Numbered from the stretch's first letter, positions 22,873 to 32,351 are shown. The stretch: 64,000 bases of DNA from Pisciglobus halotolerans (GCF_900113675.1 NZ_FOQE01000002.1:100357-164356), one strand, 5' to 3'. Numbers and translations: made by a program. The notes: generated by a model not told the origin, from the sequence alone.

Positions 22873-23601
22873 TTATTTACTTTCCAGCTCTTTAATCACT
22901 TCATTGATGTCTTCATGCAGCACGATCGAGAATTCTCTATCCAACGGTGTCGGTGCTTTAGTGATCAATACACTTAAGTCACCGTCAAAGTAGTTTGGCA
23001 ATCCGGCAGCTGGGTAAACTTCCAAGCTAGTGCCGATGACAAGCAGAAGGCCGGCTTCTGCCACTGCCTTAATGCTTTTGAACAGCAAAGCTTCATCTAG
23101 CATTTCCCCGTATAAGACGATGTCCGGTCTGACCAGTTGTTCATTATAATAAGGCTTTTCGTCTTGAACCTCGATCTCCTGATAGGATACCTTTTGGCCA
23201 GATGGCAAGCGAAAACGCAAGGCGCTGCCATGCAGTTCATACACCGCTGAACTGCCGGCCTTTTGATGCAGACCATCGATATTTTGCGTAATAATCGTGA
23301 CTTTGTGTCCTTCATCTTCCAACTTTTTCAAAAAGCGGTGTCCGTCATTTGGTTTTGCATTTGGATAATAAATGTGTTTCATGAAATTGTGATAAAACAA
23401 GTCCGGCTGAGAAGCTAAAAAGGTGTCGCTCAACGCCTCTGCTCCAGAGTAGTTGATGCCGCTCAGCTGATCGTACACACCGCCTGAAGATCGAAAGTCC
23501 GGTATCCCGCTGCCTGTTGAAATCCCAGCCCCCGTGATCACAGCGATTTTTTGTGCCGATTTCAAATACTGTTGTATCTTTTCTATTTTTTTTGTTTTCA
23601 T
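22873..23601 (-). CDS. Sir2-family NAD-dependent deacylase lacking zinc cysteines
   Basis: A 242-residue sirtuin core: NAD-binding GAGISTGSGIPDFRS (~24-38), TQNIDGLHQ (~105-113), catalytic His124 in YELHGS, and IGTSLEVYPAA near the end. It should remove acyl or ADP-ribosyl-type groups from proteins using NAD. The oddity is that the whole protein has no cysteine: the segment between ELHGS and RPDIVLYGE (~127-157), where sirtuins carry four zinc ligands, has none, though the spacing is kept. Single gene with its own region; no macrodomain or lipoate ligase neighbour. Confidence 0.9.
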   Translation of the reverse strand: MKTKKIEKIQQYLKSAQKIAVITGAGISTGSGIPDFRSSGGVYDQLSGINYSGAEALSDTFLASQPDLFYHNFMKHIYYPNAKPNDGHRFLKKLEDEGHKVTIITQNIDGLHQKAGSSAVYELHGSALRFRLPSGQKVSYQEIEVQDEKPYYNEQLVRPDIVLYGEMLDEALLFKSIKAVAEAGLLLVIGTSLEVYPAAGLPNYFDGDLSVLITKAPTPLDREFSIVLHEDINEVIKELESK

Positions 23602-23949
23602 ATACGATCCTGATCCTTTCTGACAATTGTGCTTAAAAAGCCTTCCATCTTCAATTTACCTCTTTTAAAAAGGTTTTGCCAATAACTTTGATCTTACTCT
23701 TCTTTTATTTTGGCTACTTTGAAATGGAGCCGATCTTGACGTTATGGGCTAACTTAAAACAACAAAATAATCCAAAAAACAAAAAAATTATTGACAATCA
23801 ATCTGTATAAATAAATTAACAAGAAATACATCGAACGATACTTTTATTTTTTTATTTTTAGATTAAAAATTATATTTTTTTAAAAAATGTTGTTTTAATT
23901 AAAAAATATACATTATTGTGATAAAATAAAGAAAAGAGGAGGATTTAAA
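23602..23949. other. AT-rich gap before toxin-antitoxin pair
   Basis: Nearly 350 bases of strongly AT-rich DNA between divergent genes. It must hold promoters for both; a TTGACA occurs at 23791 without a well-spaced -10. No gene or structured element that I can support. Confidence 0.35.
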
Positions 23950-24207
23950 ATGGAACAATACATTAAAAAATCTAGGAAGACGAGAAAACAAGGAAATACC
24001 TATATTACTTCCATTCCAAAAGAAGTTATTGAAGCTCTTTCTCTTTCAGAAGGAGATCAATTAGAATTTACGATAAAAAATGATAGTGTCAGTCTCGACA
24101 AAAAATTGTTAGTAGACACGCAAAATATTCCTAAAACCTTTTATGAAGAGATTGATTATTTTATGAATAAATATGATGAAACTTTTAAAAATTTGGTTGA
24201 AAGATAA
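23950..24207 (+). CDS. AbrB/SpoVT-type antitoxin
   Basis: An 85-residue protein with an N-terminal swapped-hairpin AbrB domain (residues ~12-50, TYITSIPKEVIEALSLSEGDQLEF) and a C-terminal acidic tail that should bind the toxin. Its stop overlaps the ATG of the Doc gene by one base, the classical antitoxin-first, coupled layout. Such antitoxins repress their own promoter. Pairing of an AbrB-type antitoxin with a Doc toxin is less usual than Phd-Doc. AGGAGG lies upstream of the ATG. Confidence 0.88.
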   Translation: MEQYIKKSRKTRKQGNTYITSIPKEVIEALSLSEGDQLEFTIKNDSVSLDKKLLVDTQNIPKTFYEEIDYFMNKYDETFKNLVER

Positions 24208-24599
24208 TGAACTATTTGACAATAGAAGAAATCATTGCAATGAATTATGCCCTAATTAAACGTTACAGTCCAAGAGAAATGATAGGTGTAAAAGATAAAA
24301 GTGCCTTAGAAATGACCATAGCTCAGCCCAAACAAAACGTTTTCGATAAAGAACTTTATCCAACGGTTTATGACAAGGCGTATATTCTTTATTTTAATCT
24401 CATCAAAAAACACTGCTTTCATAACGCAAATAAACGTACAGCTGTATTGGCATTGCTCGTTTTTCTTAAAAGAAACGGTATCGAATTAATCGTAGATAAA
24501 GAAGAGTTAGAGGAAATGACTGTAGCGATCGCGATAGATGTTGTATCCAAAGATGAAATCTCCGCTTGGATACAATCCTATGCTAAAAAAGTAACATGA
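24207..24599 (+). CDS. Doc-family (death-on-curing) toxin
   Basis: A 130-residue Fic-fold protein with the Doc catalytic motif HCFHNANKR at residues 69-77 (family form HxFx[D/N]ANKR). In phage P1, Doc phosphorylates EF-Tu and stops translation. Length (~125) is normal and all motif residues are there, so it should be active. Translation is coupled to the antitoxin, and a strong bidirectional terminator follows. The pair is probably a stand-alone chromosomal toxin-antitoxin or mobile defence module. Confidence 0.9.
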   Translation: MNYLTIEEIIAMNYALIKRYSPREMIGVKDKSALEMTIAQPKQNVFDKELYPTVYDKAYILYFNLIKKHCFHNANKRTAVLALLVFLKRNGIELIVDKEELEEMTVAIAIDVVSKDEISAWIQSYAKKVT

Positions 24600-24603
24600 T
24601 AAT

Positions 24604-24648
24604 AAAAAAAGATTGCTGAAGAAGAATATTCTAGCAGCAATCTTTTTT
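24604..24648. terminator. Bidirectional terminator
   Basis: A perfect 14-bp stem (24604-24617 with 24634-24647) with A- and T-runs at its ends, between the convergent Doc gene and the pRiA4b-like gene. Confidence 0.9.
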
Positions 24649-25737
24649 CTATAGGTGTTTCAATCTGCTATTGATCTCTTTCAAACTTTGTTCCCCATAC
24701 CTTTGCATATCTGCCCACTCTTTCATCTCTTCATACTCAGGGTCATTAGGATTCTGTATAATTTTTAAAAAATCTTTATATCCATATACTCCGCCAACAT
24801 CTTCTGGAGGCGTTTGTCCTTCCATTTTTGTACACATTGGATAATTGACCGCTGTCTCATCTCGTATTTCCTTGACTTCAATCAGATGCTCCCAGTTATC
24901 GCCGAAATCATACGTATATAGAAACGCAGAGTAGAGCGGCAAATAATCAGCCAATACCGCTTCAGTGTCTAGAACCATCGTAACACCTCCTCGAGCATAG
25001 AAAAAGGCTTCCTCATCATCAACGATTTCGACCTCTGGAAAGCCGTCTTTTCCGCGAAAAGTAAAATTGTGCAAGTGATAACCCTGCCAACCAAATGCAG
25101 CTTGCAGGATTTCATGCAGCTCTTGAAAAGTTTTTGATAACGGAACAACTAACTGACGCATCACATTCAAACTTTCCCATTCGAGACGAACGGTTAATTC
25201 GATAACTGGAAGCTTATATACAGGCGTTCCATCATGCTGCTGAAATGCCTCATACAAATGTTCACTCGGTTTTGTATATCCTCCAATCCTATCATTAAAT
25301 GGATACTGACTAGCCCATACACCTATTTTTGTTTGAATCAATTGTTCTTGATCAATGAACTCCGATGCATTCTTTACAAAGTCACAAGCTTGATTCAATT
25401 TGCCTGTCATAGATCTATCTTTTGTTTTTCCAAATTCAACAGGCCCAGCCTCGCTTAAATATTGCTCTACTAATGCAGGATTGATTCCTTCTGCCAGAAA
25501 GGTTTGACGAATGGCTGTCTTTATCAAATCCTCAATCTGCTGAAGCTCTTTAGCCTTCACACCCCAAATGACAACAGCATAGCGGGTAGCATCATTCATC
25601 AATAAGATTGTTTTTCGACGATTCAATATAAAAAAATTAGCGTGCCAACAATGAAAACTTTCTTCATCTGATACAGTTAAATCAGCCGGCTTTAATTTCA
25701 GCTGATCGATCAATTTATTTGTTGCTTGAATATACAT
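24649..25737 (-). CDS. Plasmid pRiA4b ORF-3-like protein with N-terminal DUF6933-like domain
   Basis: A 362-residue protein of two parts. Residues ~1-150 resemble the DUF6933 domain (FHCWHANFFILNRRKTILLMND). Residues ~170-340 are the pRiA4b ORF-3 domain (PF07929), with FGWQGYHLHNFTFRG and YTYDFGDNWEH, the most conserved motif. Members occur near IS elements and on plasmids and have no proven function. It is monocistronic and separated from the toxin pair by a terminator. Family certain, function unknown. Confidence 0.85.
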   Translation of the reverse strand: MYIQATNKLIDQLKLKPADLTVSDEESFHCWHANFFILNRRKTILLMNDATRYAVVIWGVKAKELQQIEDLIKTAIRQTFLAEGINPALVEQYLSEAGPVEFGKTKDRSMTGKLNQACDFVKNASEFIDQEQLIQTKIGVWASQYPFNDRIGGYTKPSEHLYEAFQQHDGTPVYKLPVIELTVRLEWESLNVMRQLVVPLSKTFQELHEILQAAFGWQGYHLHNFTFRGKDGFPEVEIVDDEEAFFYARGGVTMVLDTEAVLADYLPLYSAFLYTYDFGDNWEHLIEVKEIRDETAVNYPMCTKMEGQTPPEDVGGVYGYKDFLKIIQNPNDPEYEEMKEWADMQRYGEQSLKEINSRLKHL

Positions 25738-26061
25738 AAGCTATTCTCCATTCTTTATCCATTTCCTAGCAGTGGGGTAAGATCCTTTTCTCCTTGTTTC
25801 AAGATGGTTTTTGAATGATACACTCTAATACAATTGGTTAAACAAATCACTTTGGCTACTCATATATTCTCTAAAATGCACATTCCCATTCCTTTCCTAA
25901 ATTCTCTTACCTTCATCATACTGTATTTTCTTGCCATTTGCCTCCTCTTTGGACAAATGATTTCTAAAAGATTGTTCTTCTATCAGCAAACAGATTTTTA
26001 TCGTTCTTTTTCTTTAAATGCTATATTGATACCAAAGGAAACCAAAGAAAGTAGGGAGAAT
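25738..26061. other. Intergenic region before 5'-nucleotidase
   Basis: A frame is open from 25834 and runs into the nucleotidase, but its residues are not like that family and the ribosome site is at 26053-26060, so I treat it as untranslated leader. Nothing else recognised. Confidence 0.4.
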
Positions 26062-27494
26062 ATGCAGAAAAAACTGACGATCGTTCAAATCAATGATACC
26101 CACAGTTATTTAGAAGCTCACGATGAAGTGTTTTATGAAAATGATCAGCTGACATTCAAAAAAGCTGGCGGTTATGCGCGCATTCAAACCCTTCTAAAAG
26201 AGATGCGTCAAGATGGATCGGTCGTGGTTTTGGACAACGGCGATACGATTCACGGCACTTATGAAGCCGTTGCTTCAAAGGGCTGGAATATGGTTCCGAT
26301 TTTAAATGATATGGGGCTTTCGGCCATGACTTTTCATTGGGATACCGGGTATGGTCCCGAAAATTTGCAAAAGATCGATCAAGCCTTGTATTATCCTATA
26401 CTCGCGATCAATGCTTATGATGAACATACCAATGAACTTGTTTTTGAACCTTACCGCATACTGGACGTTGAGGATATCAAAATCGGCGTGATCGGCATCG
26501 CCTGCAATATCATCGATAAAACCATGCCGGCCAGCTTTAGTGAAGGCATCTACTTTACTTTAGGAAAAGAAGAACTCCCTCGCTATATCAGTGAGTTAAA
26601 AGAAAAAACGTCGATATAATCGTGCTGCTGTCACACTTAGGCTTCCCTCAAGATACAAAGCTCCTGTCTGAAGTAGAAGGCATCGATATCTGTCTGAGCG
26701 GCCATACGCACAATCGTTTGGAAACGAGCGTTCAAATTGGAAAGACAACTTTGATTCAATCCGGTTCACAAGGTTCCTTTATTGGCAAACTAGAACTAAG
26801 TATCGAAGACGGAAAAATCAAGCACATTGATCATCAGTTGATCCCGGTAACGGAAGATATTCCAGAAGATCCGGGCATAAAAGAAAAAGTAGCAGCCGCA
26901 CTTTCACCGTACCGCGATGCTTTAGAGACTGTCGTTGGAACCACAGAAATCGATTTGCACCGTGGCTGGAACGTGACGGCACCCATGGACGACTTTTTGC
27001 TGGCTGCGCTGCTTTACCATACTGGTTCAGACGTGGCTTTTTCAAACGGTTGGCGGTATGACGCCCCCATCTTAAAAGGCGATATTACTTTGAGACAACT
27101 CTACAACATCATTCCGATGAATCCACCAATATCGACCGCAGAACTAACAGGAAAAGAAATGTTGGATATGTTGGAAGAAAACATGGAAAACACTTATGCT
27201 GGTGACCCTTTTCATCAAATGGGCGGCTACCTCAAACGAGCAGCCGGCTTGCAAGTTTACTTCAAATTCGAAAACCCTAAAGGCTTGCGCATCCAAACAT
27301 TATTTGTCGGCGACCATGAAATTGATCCTGAAAAAACTTACTTTGTCAGTTACGTCACCCACCAAGGCGTTCCCAAAAAATATAGCAAAAAACATCAGCA
27401 CTTAGACATGAAAGCTGTGCCGGCTATGCAGAAACTGCTGCAAGAAAAAGGGCCCTACAAGCCAGACGAAAAAGGAAACTTCTATCTGATCTAG
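26062..27494 (+). pseudogene. Bifunctional metallophosphatase/5'-nucleotidase, frameshifted
   Basis: Two frames join into one ~477-residue UshA/SoxB-like enzyme. The N-terminal part has the metallophosphatase motifs QINDTHSYLE and VLDNGDTIHG and the variant HWDTGYGPE in place of GNHE; the second part has LLSHLGFPQD, SGHTHNR and a 5_nucleotid_C domain with FSNGWRYDAPI. The break is at an A6 run (26604-26609): one more A restores KEKNVDIIVLLSHLG across the junction. The start is ATG 26062 with GGGAGA upstream. No signal peptide, so it would be cytoplasmic. Single-base loss, recent mutation or sequencing error all fit. Confidence 0.85.
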
Positions 27495-27659
27495 TATCTT
27501 CTTTATGCGGCTTTCGCTTATTCATTGGACAACAGCTCTTTGCTCAGGTCATTCGTTCCGCAATTGCCAGGCACTATTGCTTGAAAGAAGCTGCAAGGGT
27601 GTATCATAGATTCAAGTAACATTTGAAGAAAACATTTTATAAAAAAAGGAGTATCGATC

Positions 27660-27903
27660 ATGACAGAAACAGCATTAGACAAAACGACCAAGATTGAACC
27701 GGAACTGATTGCATTTCGCAGATTATTGCACTCAGAACCAGAATTAAGCGAACAGGAATTTAAAACACAAGAAAAGATTATCGCAAAGCTAGAAGAGTAT
27801 GGCATTCCCTATCAAAAAGAATCAGGAAAAAGGAATGACTTATGCGCCTCACGACGATCATTACAAACTTGATGAAGCGATTTTGAAATTAGGCGCCGCT
27901 TAG
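27660..27903 (+). pseudogene. M20-family amidohydrolase, large internal deletion
   Basis: The frame from ATG 27660 (AAGGAG upstream) encodes the N-terminal ~58 residues of an M20 amidohydrolase (LIAFRRLLHSEPELSEQEFKTQEKI). At ~27830 the family pattern breaks; one base out of phase, 27832-27903 encodes a typical C-terminal end (GMTYAPHDDHYKLDEAIL, stop at 27901). About 300 internal codons are thus missing and the remaining ends are out of frame. The catalytic metal site is gone. A terminator follows, as after the intact gene. Confidence 0.8.
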
Positions 27904-27949
27904 CATGTCGAGTTTGCCCTCTCGTTTTTAAGTTCACTAGACAAATAGG

Positions 27950-27996
27950 AAAAAGAAGCCTGTTCCACTAAAATCTGTGGGCAGACTTCTTTTTTT
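27950..27996. terminator. Terminator after M20 remnant
   Basis: AAAAAGAAGCCTG pairs with CAGACTTCTTTTTT (one bulge), with T-run; it also bounds array C on the left. Confidence 0.75.
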
Positions 27997-28032
27997 CATA
28001 TTGAAGAGGCTTCCTTCACTTAAAACTATGCT

Positions 28033-28443
28033 TTATTACATACTCAAACTAGTTTACTGCTTTGAGACTGCTGTTATCTTTCCTTTATTGCACACTCAAA
28101 CCGTGTTACTGCTTTGAGACTGTTGTTATCTTTCCTTTATCGCACACTCAAACTGGTTTACTGCTTCGAGACTGTTGTTATCTTTCCTTTATCGCATACT
28201 CAAACTAGTTTACTACTTTGAGACTGTTGTTATCTTTCCTTTATCACATACTCAAACTGGTTTACTACTTTGAGACTGTTGTTATCTTTCCTTTATCACA
28301 TACTCAAACTAGTTTACTGCTTTGAGACTGTTGTTATCTTTCCTTTATTGCATACTCAAACCGTGTTACTGCTTTGAGACTGCTGTTATTTTTCCTTTAT
28401 TGCACACTCAACCCGTGTTACTGCTTTGAGACCGCTGTTATCC
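28033..28443. repeat. Repeat array C: eight 52-bp units
   Basis: The core ACTCAAA (eighth unit ACTCAAC) falls at 28042, 28094, 28146, 28198, 28250, 28302, 28354 and 28406: seven steps of exactly 52 bp. Left arm TTATYRCAYACTCAAA is the same as in array A; the right side is TTTGAGACTGTTGTTATC, which keeps only the CTCAAA/TTTGAG pairing, with an inner AAAC..GTTT symmetry. It lies between two facing terminators (27950-27996 and 28498-28531), so no known transcript should cross it. An open frame across units is a shadow. Confidence 0.97.
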
Positions 28444-28497
28444 AATGCGACTATCCTACTCTTTACTCTTCAGGCGACACTTTCTTTGCCAACGTCA

Positions 28498-28531
28498 AAA
28501 AAAGCCTAGGTCTTTCAAATGAAGACCTAGA
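28498..28531 (-). terminator. Ribose operon terminator
   Basis: Perfect 9-bp stem (28506-28514 with 28522-28530) followed on the minus strand by GGCTTTTTTTG, 18 bp past rbsB. Confidence 0.85.
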
Positions 28532-28548
28532 CACTTTCTCATACAATA

Positions 28549-29481
28549 TTATTCTTTGACTAATTCCAATGGTGAATCGATTTTTTCTTTAACCTCTTTG
28601 CCTGAGAAGTAATCGTAAGCTGCTTGTAGGGACAATTTGCCCATTTCGCCTGGCTGTTGCGCGACCGTTGCACTCAAACGTCCATCTTTAACAGCTTTCA
28701 CGCCGTCATCCGTTCCGTCAAAGCCGACAACTTGAATGTCATCTGCTTTTCCAGCGGATTCGATCGCTTCAATTGCACCTAATGCCATCTCATCATTTTG
28801 CGCAAAGACTGCTTGGATATCTGAGTGTGCTTGCAACATGTTTTCCATAACGGTCAGTCCTTTGGCACGATCAAAGTCGGCCGCTTGGCTGTCCAGCACA
28901 TCTAAGGATTGATCAGCAACATTTTTGAAACCTTCTCCTCTTTCACGAGTAGCTGAAGCACCTGGGATACCTTCTAATTGCACTGTTTTCGCATTTTCGC
29001 CGGTCATTTCTTTGATGTAGTCGGCGGCCATTTCCCCACCTGCAACGTTATCAGAAGCTACTAGCGTTACCACATCACCTTCATCACTAGAACGGTCCAT
29101 CATGATCACAGGGATATTTGCACTATTGGCTGACTCTACTGCTGGTGTGATCGCTGAAGAATCGACTGGATTGATCAGTAAAATGTCCACGCCTTGTTGG
29201 ATCAAATCGTCCACGTCATTGCTTTGCTTAGCCGTATCATCTTGCGCATCTACCGAGATGACTTTTGTGCCGTTTTCATCCGCCAAATTTTGGATTCCTT
29301 GTTCCAAGGTTACAAAGAAAGGATTACTCAAAGTCGAAACCGAAACGCCGACCACTAATTCTGATGCCTCTTTTTCTTCTACAGCAGCATCATCATTTGT
29401 ATTTTCTCCTTCTAATGTCGCAGCACCGCAACCTGACAACAACAATAATCCCGTCGCAAAAAAGCCTAATAATTTTTTCAT
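28549..29481 (-). CDS. rbsB: Ribose ABC transporter substrate-binding lipoprotein
   Basis: A 310-residue periplasmic-binding-protein-type sugar receptor. The N-terminus is a lipoprotein signal with lipobox LLSGC (Cys at ~18), so it is anchored outside the membrane. The fold matches RbsB (VGVSVSTLSNPFFVTLEQGI; VVGFDGTDDGVKAVKDG). It presents D-ribose to RbsC. It is the last gene of the rbs operon, 12 bp after rbsC, with a strong terminator behind it. Confidence 0.96.
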   Translation of the reverse strand: MKKLLGFFATGLLLLSGCGAATLEGENTNDDAAVEEKEASELVVGVSVSTLSNPFFVTLEQGIQNLADENGTKVISVDAQDDTAKQSNDVDDLIQQGVDILLINPVDSSAITPAVESANSANIPVIMMDRSSDEGDVVTLVASDNVAGGEMAADYIKEMTGENAKTVQLEGIPGASATRERGEGFKNVADQSLDVLDSQAADFDRAKGLTVMENMLQAHSDIQAVFAQNDEMALGAIEAIESAGKADDIQVVGFDGTDDGVKAVKDGRLSATVAQQPGEMGKLSLQAAYDYFSGKEVKEKIDSPLELVKE

Positions 29482-29493
29482 CTGATTGTCCTC

Positions 29494-30462
29494 CTATTTT
29501 TTACGATCAATTAAAACAGCAATAATAATGACGATTCCTTTTACCACTTGTTGATAGAAACTAGAGACACCGAGCAAATTCAACCCGTTATTCAACGTTC
29601 CGATAATCAAAGCCCCAATGAGCGTACCTACGATTCTGCCGCGTCCGCCTGACAAGCTTGTTCCACCTAACACAACTGAAGCGATCGCATCCATCTCATA
29701 ACTCGTACCGGCAGTCGGTTGCGCTGAATTCAAACGGGATGTAATAATGATACCGGCGATCGAAGCCATCATACCCGAAATCGCATAAATCATTATTTTG
29801 ATGCGATCACTCTTGATTCCTGCAATATACGCTGCTTTTTCATTCCCTCCAATTGCAAATGTTTTTCTTCCAAATGTCATTTTATGCAGCAGCATAAATA
29901 ACAAAGCAAAGCACACTAACATCAATACAACCGGGAACGGTATACCGAACAAGTAGCCGCGTCCCATATATTTAAAAATAAAACTATCGCCGATTCCTGT
30001 GATCGGATTACCATCGGTATACACCAATGTCAGTCCACGGAAAATGGTCATCGTAGCCAGCGTTGCAATAAAAGGCGCCATCCGTCCTTTTGTGATCAGC
30101 AAACCGTTCACTGCCCCTAAAACAAAACCAATCGCTACTCCTGCGACCATCGCCAAGATCGGATCCAGTCCGCTAACGATCATGCCGGCTGTCAACGCAC
30201 TGCTCAAAGCCAACGTTGACCCAACGGATAAATCGATACCGCCCGTAATAATGACAAACGTCATCCCAAACGCGATCAATGCATTTGTCGAAACTTGACG
30301 CAATAAATTCAAAATATTATGCGGCGAGATAAAGCCTGGATTTAAAACGGTTACAAAAATCATCAGCACGATCAAAGCAAGCAACGGACCTAGTTTACTG
30401 ATCAAATCTTTATAAGAGACCTTCTTATTGCCAATTTGTACATTCTCAACTTCATTTTTCAT
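29494..30462 (-). CDS. rbsC: Ribose ABC transporter permease
   Basis: A 322-residue membrane protein with about 8-10 hydrophobic segments and the BPD_transp_2 motifs (TGGIDLSVGST; GIKSDRIKIMIYAISG; LGGTSLSGGRGRI). It forms the ribose channel with RbsA as ATPase. The ATG at 30462 overlaps the rbsA stop by one base. Confidence 0.97.
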   Translation of the reverse strand: MKNEVENVQIGNKKVSYKDLISKLGPLLALIVLMIFVTVLNPGFISPHNILNLLRQVSTNALIAFGMTFVIITGGIDLSVGSTLALSSALTAGMIVSGLDPILAMVAGVAIGFVLGAVNGLLITKGRMAPFIATLATMTIFRGLTLVYTDGNPITGIGDSFIFKYMGRGYLFGIPFPVVLMLVCFALLFMLLHKMTFGRKTFAIGGNEKAAYIAGIKSDRIKIMIYAISGMMASIAGIIITSRLNSAQPTAGTSYEMDAIASVVLGGTSLSGGRGRIVGTLIGALIIGTLNNGLNLLGVSSFYQQVVKGIVIIIAVLIDRKK

Positions 30463-31943
30463 TAGTATCCTCCTGTCGCAAGCGTCATGATTTTTTCTTC
30501 GGTTGCTTCTGTTCTGCTCAACTCACCTGCTAGTTTCCCTTCATGAATGACCAACACACGATCGCTGACACCTAAAATCTCCGGCAAATCGCTGGACACC
30601 ATGATGATCGCTACACCTCTATCTGCCAACTCATTCATCAGTTGGTAAATCTCTCTTTTCGCTCCTACATCGACACCGCGCGTCGGCTCATCCAAAATCA
30701 ACACCTTTGAACCGATCCCAACCCATTTGGCTAACACGACTTTCTGCTGATTCCCGCCTGAAAGACTGCTCGCCGGATCTTCTCGCGTCATCGCCTTAAC
30801 ATTCAGCCGTTTCATCAACATATCTGCAAAATCATGCTCCGCTTTCGTGTCGATCAGCAAATGCTTCTTAAACCCATCGATCGACGGCAAACTGATATTA
30901 TCGCAAATCGAATCTTCTAAAATCAGCCCTTCATCTTTACGATTTTCCGTTAAAAAGCCGATACCTTTACGAATAGCGTCATGCGGGCTTTTGATCAGCA
31001 ACTTTTCGCCTTCCAAATAAAGCTCGCCTTCATCTAACGGATCGATACCGAAAATGCTGCGCATCACTTCTGTCCGTCCTGCACCCATCAAGCCTGAAAA
31101 ACCAACGATTTCGCCAGCTTTGACTTGAAAGGAAATATTCTTAAACACCTTTTCCTGCCCAAGCTGCTTCGCTTCAAATACCACTTCACCAATCTCAGCG
31201 TGCTTTTCTGGATAATAATCCTCTAAGTCACGCCCGACCATCATCCGCACGATCTCGTCATTGTGCGTTTCTTTCGTATTTTTTGTCGCAACAGAAACAC
31301 CATCGCGCATTACTGTGATCCGGTCACTGATCCGAAAAATTTCTTCCATCCGGTGCGATATATAAATAATGGCCACATTTCGACTCTTCAACTTTTCGAT
31401 GATCGTAAACAGCACATCGATCTCTCTTTCCGTCAAAGCGGCAGTCGGCTCGTCCATAATGATCACTTCAGCATTTGTCATCAGCGACTTGGCGATCTCG
31501 ATCATCTGCTGCTGCCCGACCGAAAGCGTACCGACATCACGATTCAAGTCCAAATGGATCCCCAGTTCGGCAAAAACACCTTTTGCTTGCGCTTTCATTT
31601 CTTTCGTCTTGATCCAACCAATGCCATTCTTTAATTCCCGTCCAAGAAACAAATTTTCTAAGACGGTCATATCTGCCCAAGTATTCATTTCTTGATGAAT
31701 AAAGCTAATGCCATTCACTTCAGCTTCTTTTGGATTCGCAAATGTTCGCTCTGAACCATTAACCAAGATCTCGCCGCTGTCAGCAGTATGCAGACCTGTC
31801 AAAATATTCATCAACGTGGATTTCCCAGCACCATTTTCGCCCATTAACGCATGGACTTCACCAGCATGGAGACCAAAGTCAACCCCTCTGAGAACTGAAT
31901 TATGGCCAAAACTTTTTGTGATGCCTGTCATCTTTACTTCCAT
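30462..31943 (-). CDS. rbsA: Ribose ABC transporter ATP-binding protein (two ATPase domains)
   Basis: A ~493-residue double ATPase. Domain 1: Walker A GENGAGKST, signature LSVGQQQMIEIAKS, Walker B VIIMDEPTAALT. Domain 2: degenerate Walker A (GLMGAGRTEVMR), signature LSGGNQQKVVLAKW, Walker B VLILDEPTRGVDVG. The degenerate second Walker A is normal for RbsA/MglA. The ATG at 31943 has AGGAGG eight bases upstream; the GTG at 31952 overlaps that site and is rejected. Confidence 0.97.
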   Translation of the reverse strand: MEVKMTGITKSFGHNSVLRGVDFGLHAGEVHALMGENGAGKSTLMNILTGLHTADSGEILVNGSERTFANPKEAEVNGISFIHQEMNTWADMTVLENLFLGRELKNGIGWIKTKEMKAQAKGVFAELGIHLDLNRDVGTLSVGQQQMIEIAKSLMTNAEVIIMDEPTAALTEREIDVLFTIIEKLKSRNVAIIYISHRMEEIFRISDRITVMRDGVSVATKNTKETHNDEIVRMMVGRDLEDYYPEKHAEIGEVVFEAKQLGQEKVFKNISFQVKAGEIVGFSGLMGAGRTEVMRSIFGIDPLDEGELYLEGEKLLIKSPHDAIRKGIGFLTENRKDEGLILEDSICDNISLPSIDGFKKHLLIDTKAEHDFADMLMKRLNVKAMTREDPASSLSGGNQQKVVLAKWVGIGSKVLILDEPTRGVDVGAKREIYQLMNELADRGVAIIMVSSDLPEILGVSDRVLVIHEGKLAGELSRTEATEEKIMTLATGGY

Positions 31944-31955
31944 TCCTTGCACCTC

Positions 31956-32351
31956 CTAAAATAAAACGCCTGCCTGCAAGATAATATTGGAATAAGGTGT
32001 CGCTTCACCTGTGCGGATCACGACTTTTGCTTGGCTTGTCAATCGTTTAAAATCTTCATGCGATACGAAAGCTACTTTTTGACCATCCAAGTGATGATTG
32101 ATCGCCTCCAACTGTAAAGGATTGTCTGCTTTGATCTCTTCAGCCAACACAACTTTTTCTACTTGCATATCCTTCAATACTTCTTCCAGCACGCGAACGA
32201 ACGTCGGCTCGGCAAAAGCCAACGCCAGATCGATCTTTTTCACACCATCTGGCACTGGCAGCCCTGCATCACCAATCACGATTTGATCCGTGTGCCCTAA
32301 ATCAGCTAGCACTTTTGTGATCTCGCTATTCAATATCCCATTTTTCTTCAT
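31956..32351 (-). CDS. rbsD: D-ribose pyranase
   Basis: A 131-residue RbsD: MKKNGILNSEITKVLADLGHTDQIVIGDAGLPVP is the family start, with the catalytic His at ~20. It converts beta-D-ribopyranose to the furanose that ribokinase uses. It overlaps the end of rbsK by 26 bp and precedes rbsA by 12 bp. Confidence 0.97.
   Translation of the reverse strand: MKKNGILNSEITKVLADLGHTDQIVIGDAGLPVPDGVKKIDLALAFAEPTFVRVLEEVLKDMQVEKVVLAEEIKADNPLQLEAINHHLDGQKVAFVSHEDFKRLTSQAKVVIRTGEATPYSNIILQAGVLF

Noticed and set aside
26600..26625. Programmed frameshift in the nucleotidase
   Set aside because: An A6 run alone, with no stimulatory structure or upstream ribosome-like site that I can see; simple base loss is simpler.
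27518..27805. 95-codon minus-strand frame over the M20 remnant
   Set aside because: Antisense shadow of the amidohydrolase start; no ribosome site or family.
28033..28443. CRISPR array
   Set aside because: The whole 52-bp unit is repeated; there are no unique spacers and no cas genes. The same holds for arrays A, B and D-F.
28374..28559. 61-codon open frame at end of array C
   Set aside because: Runs from repeat units into the rbs terminator; no ribosome site or family.
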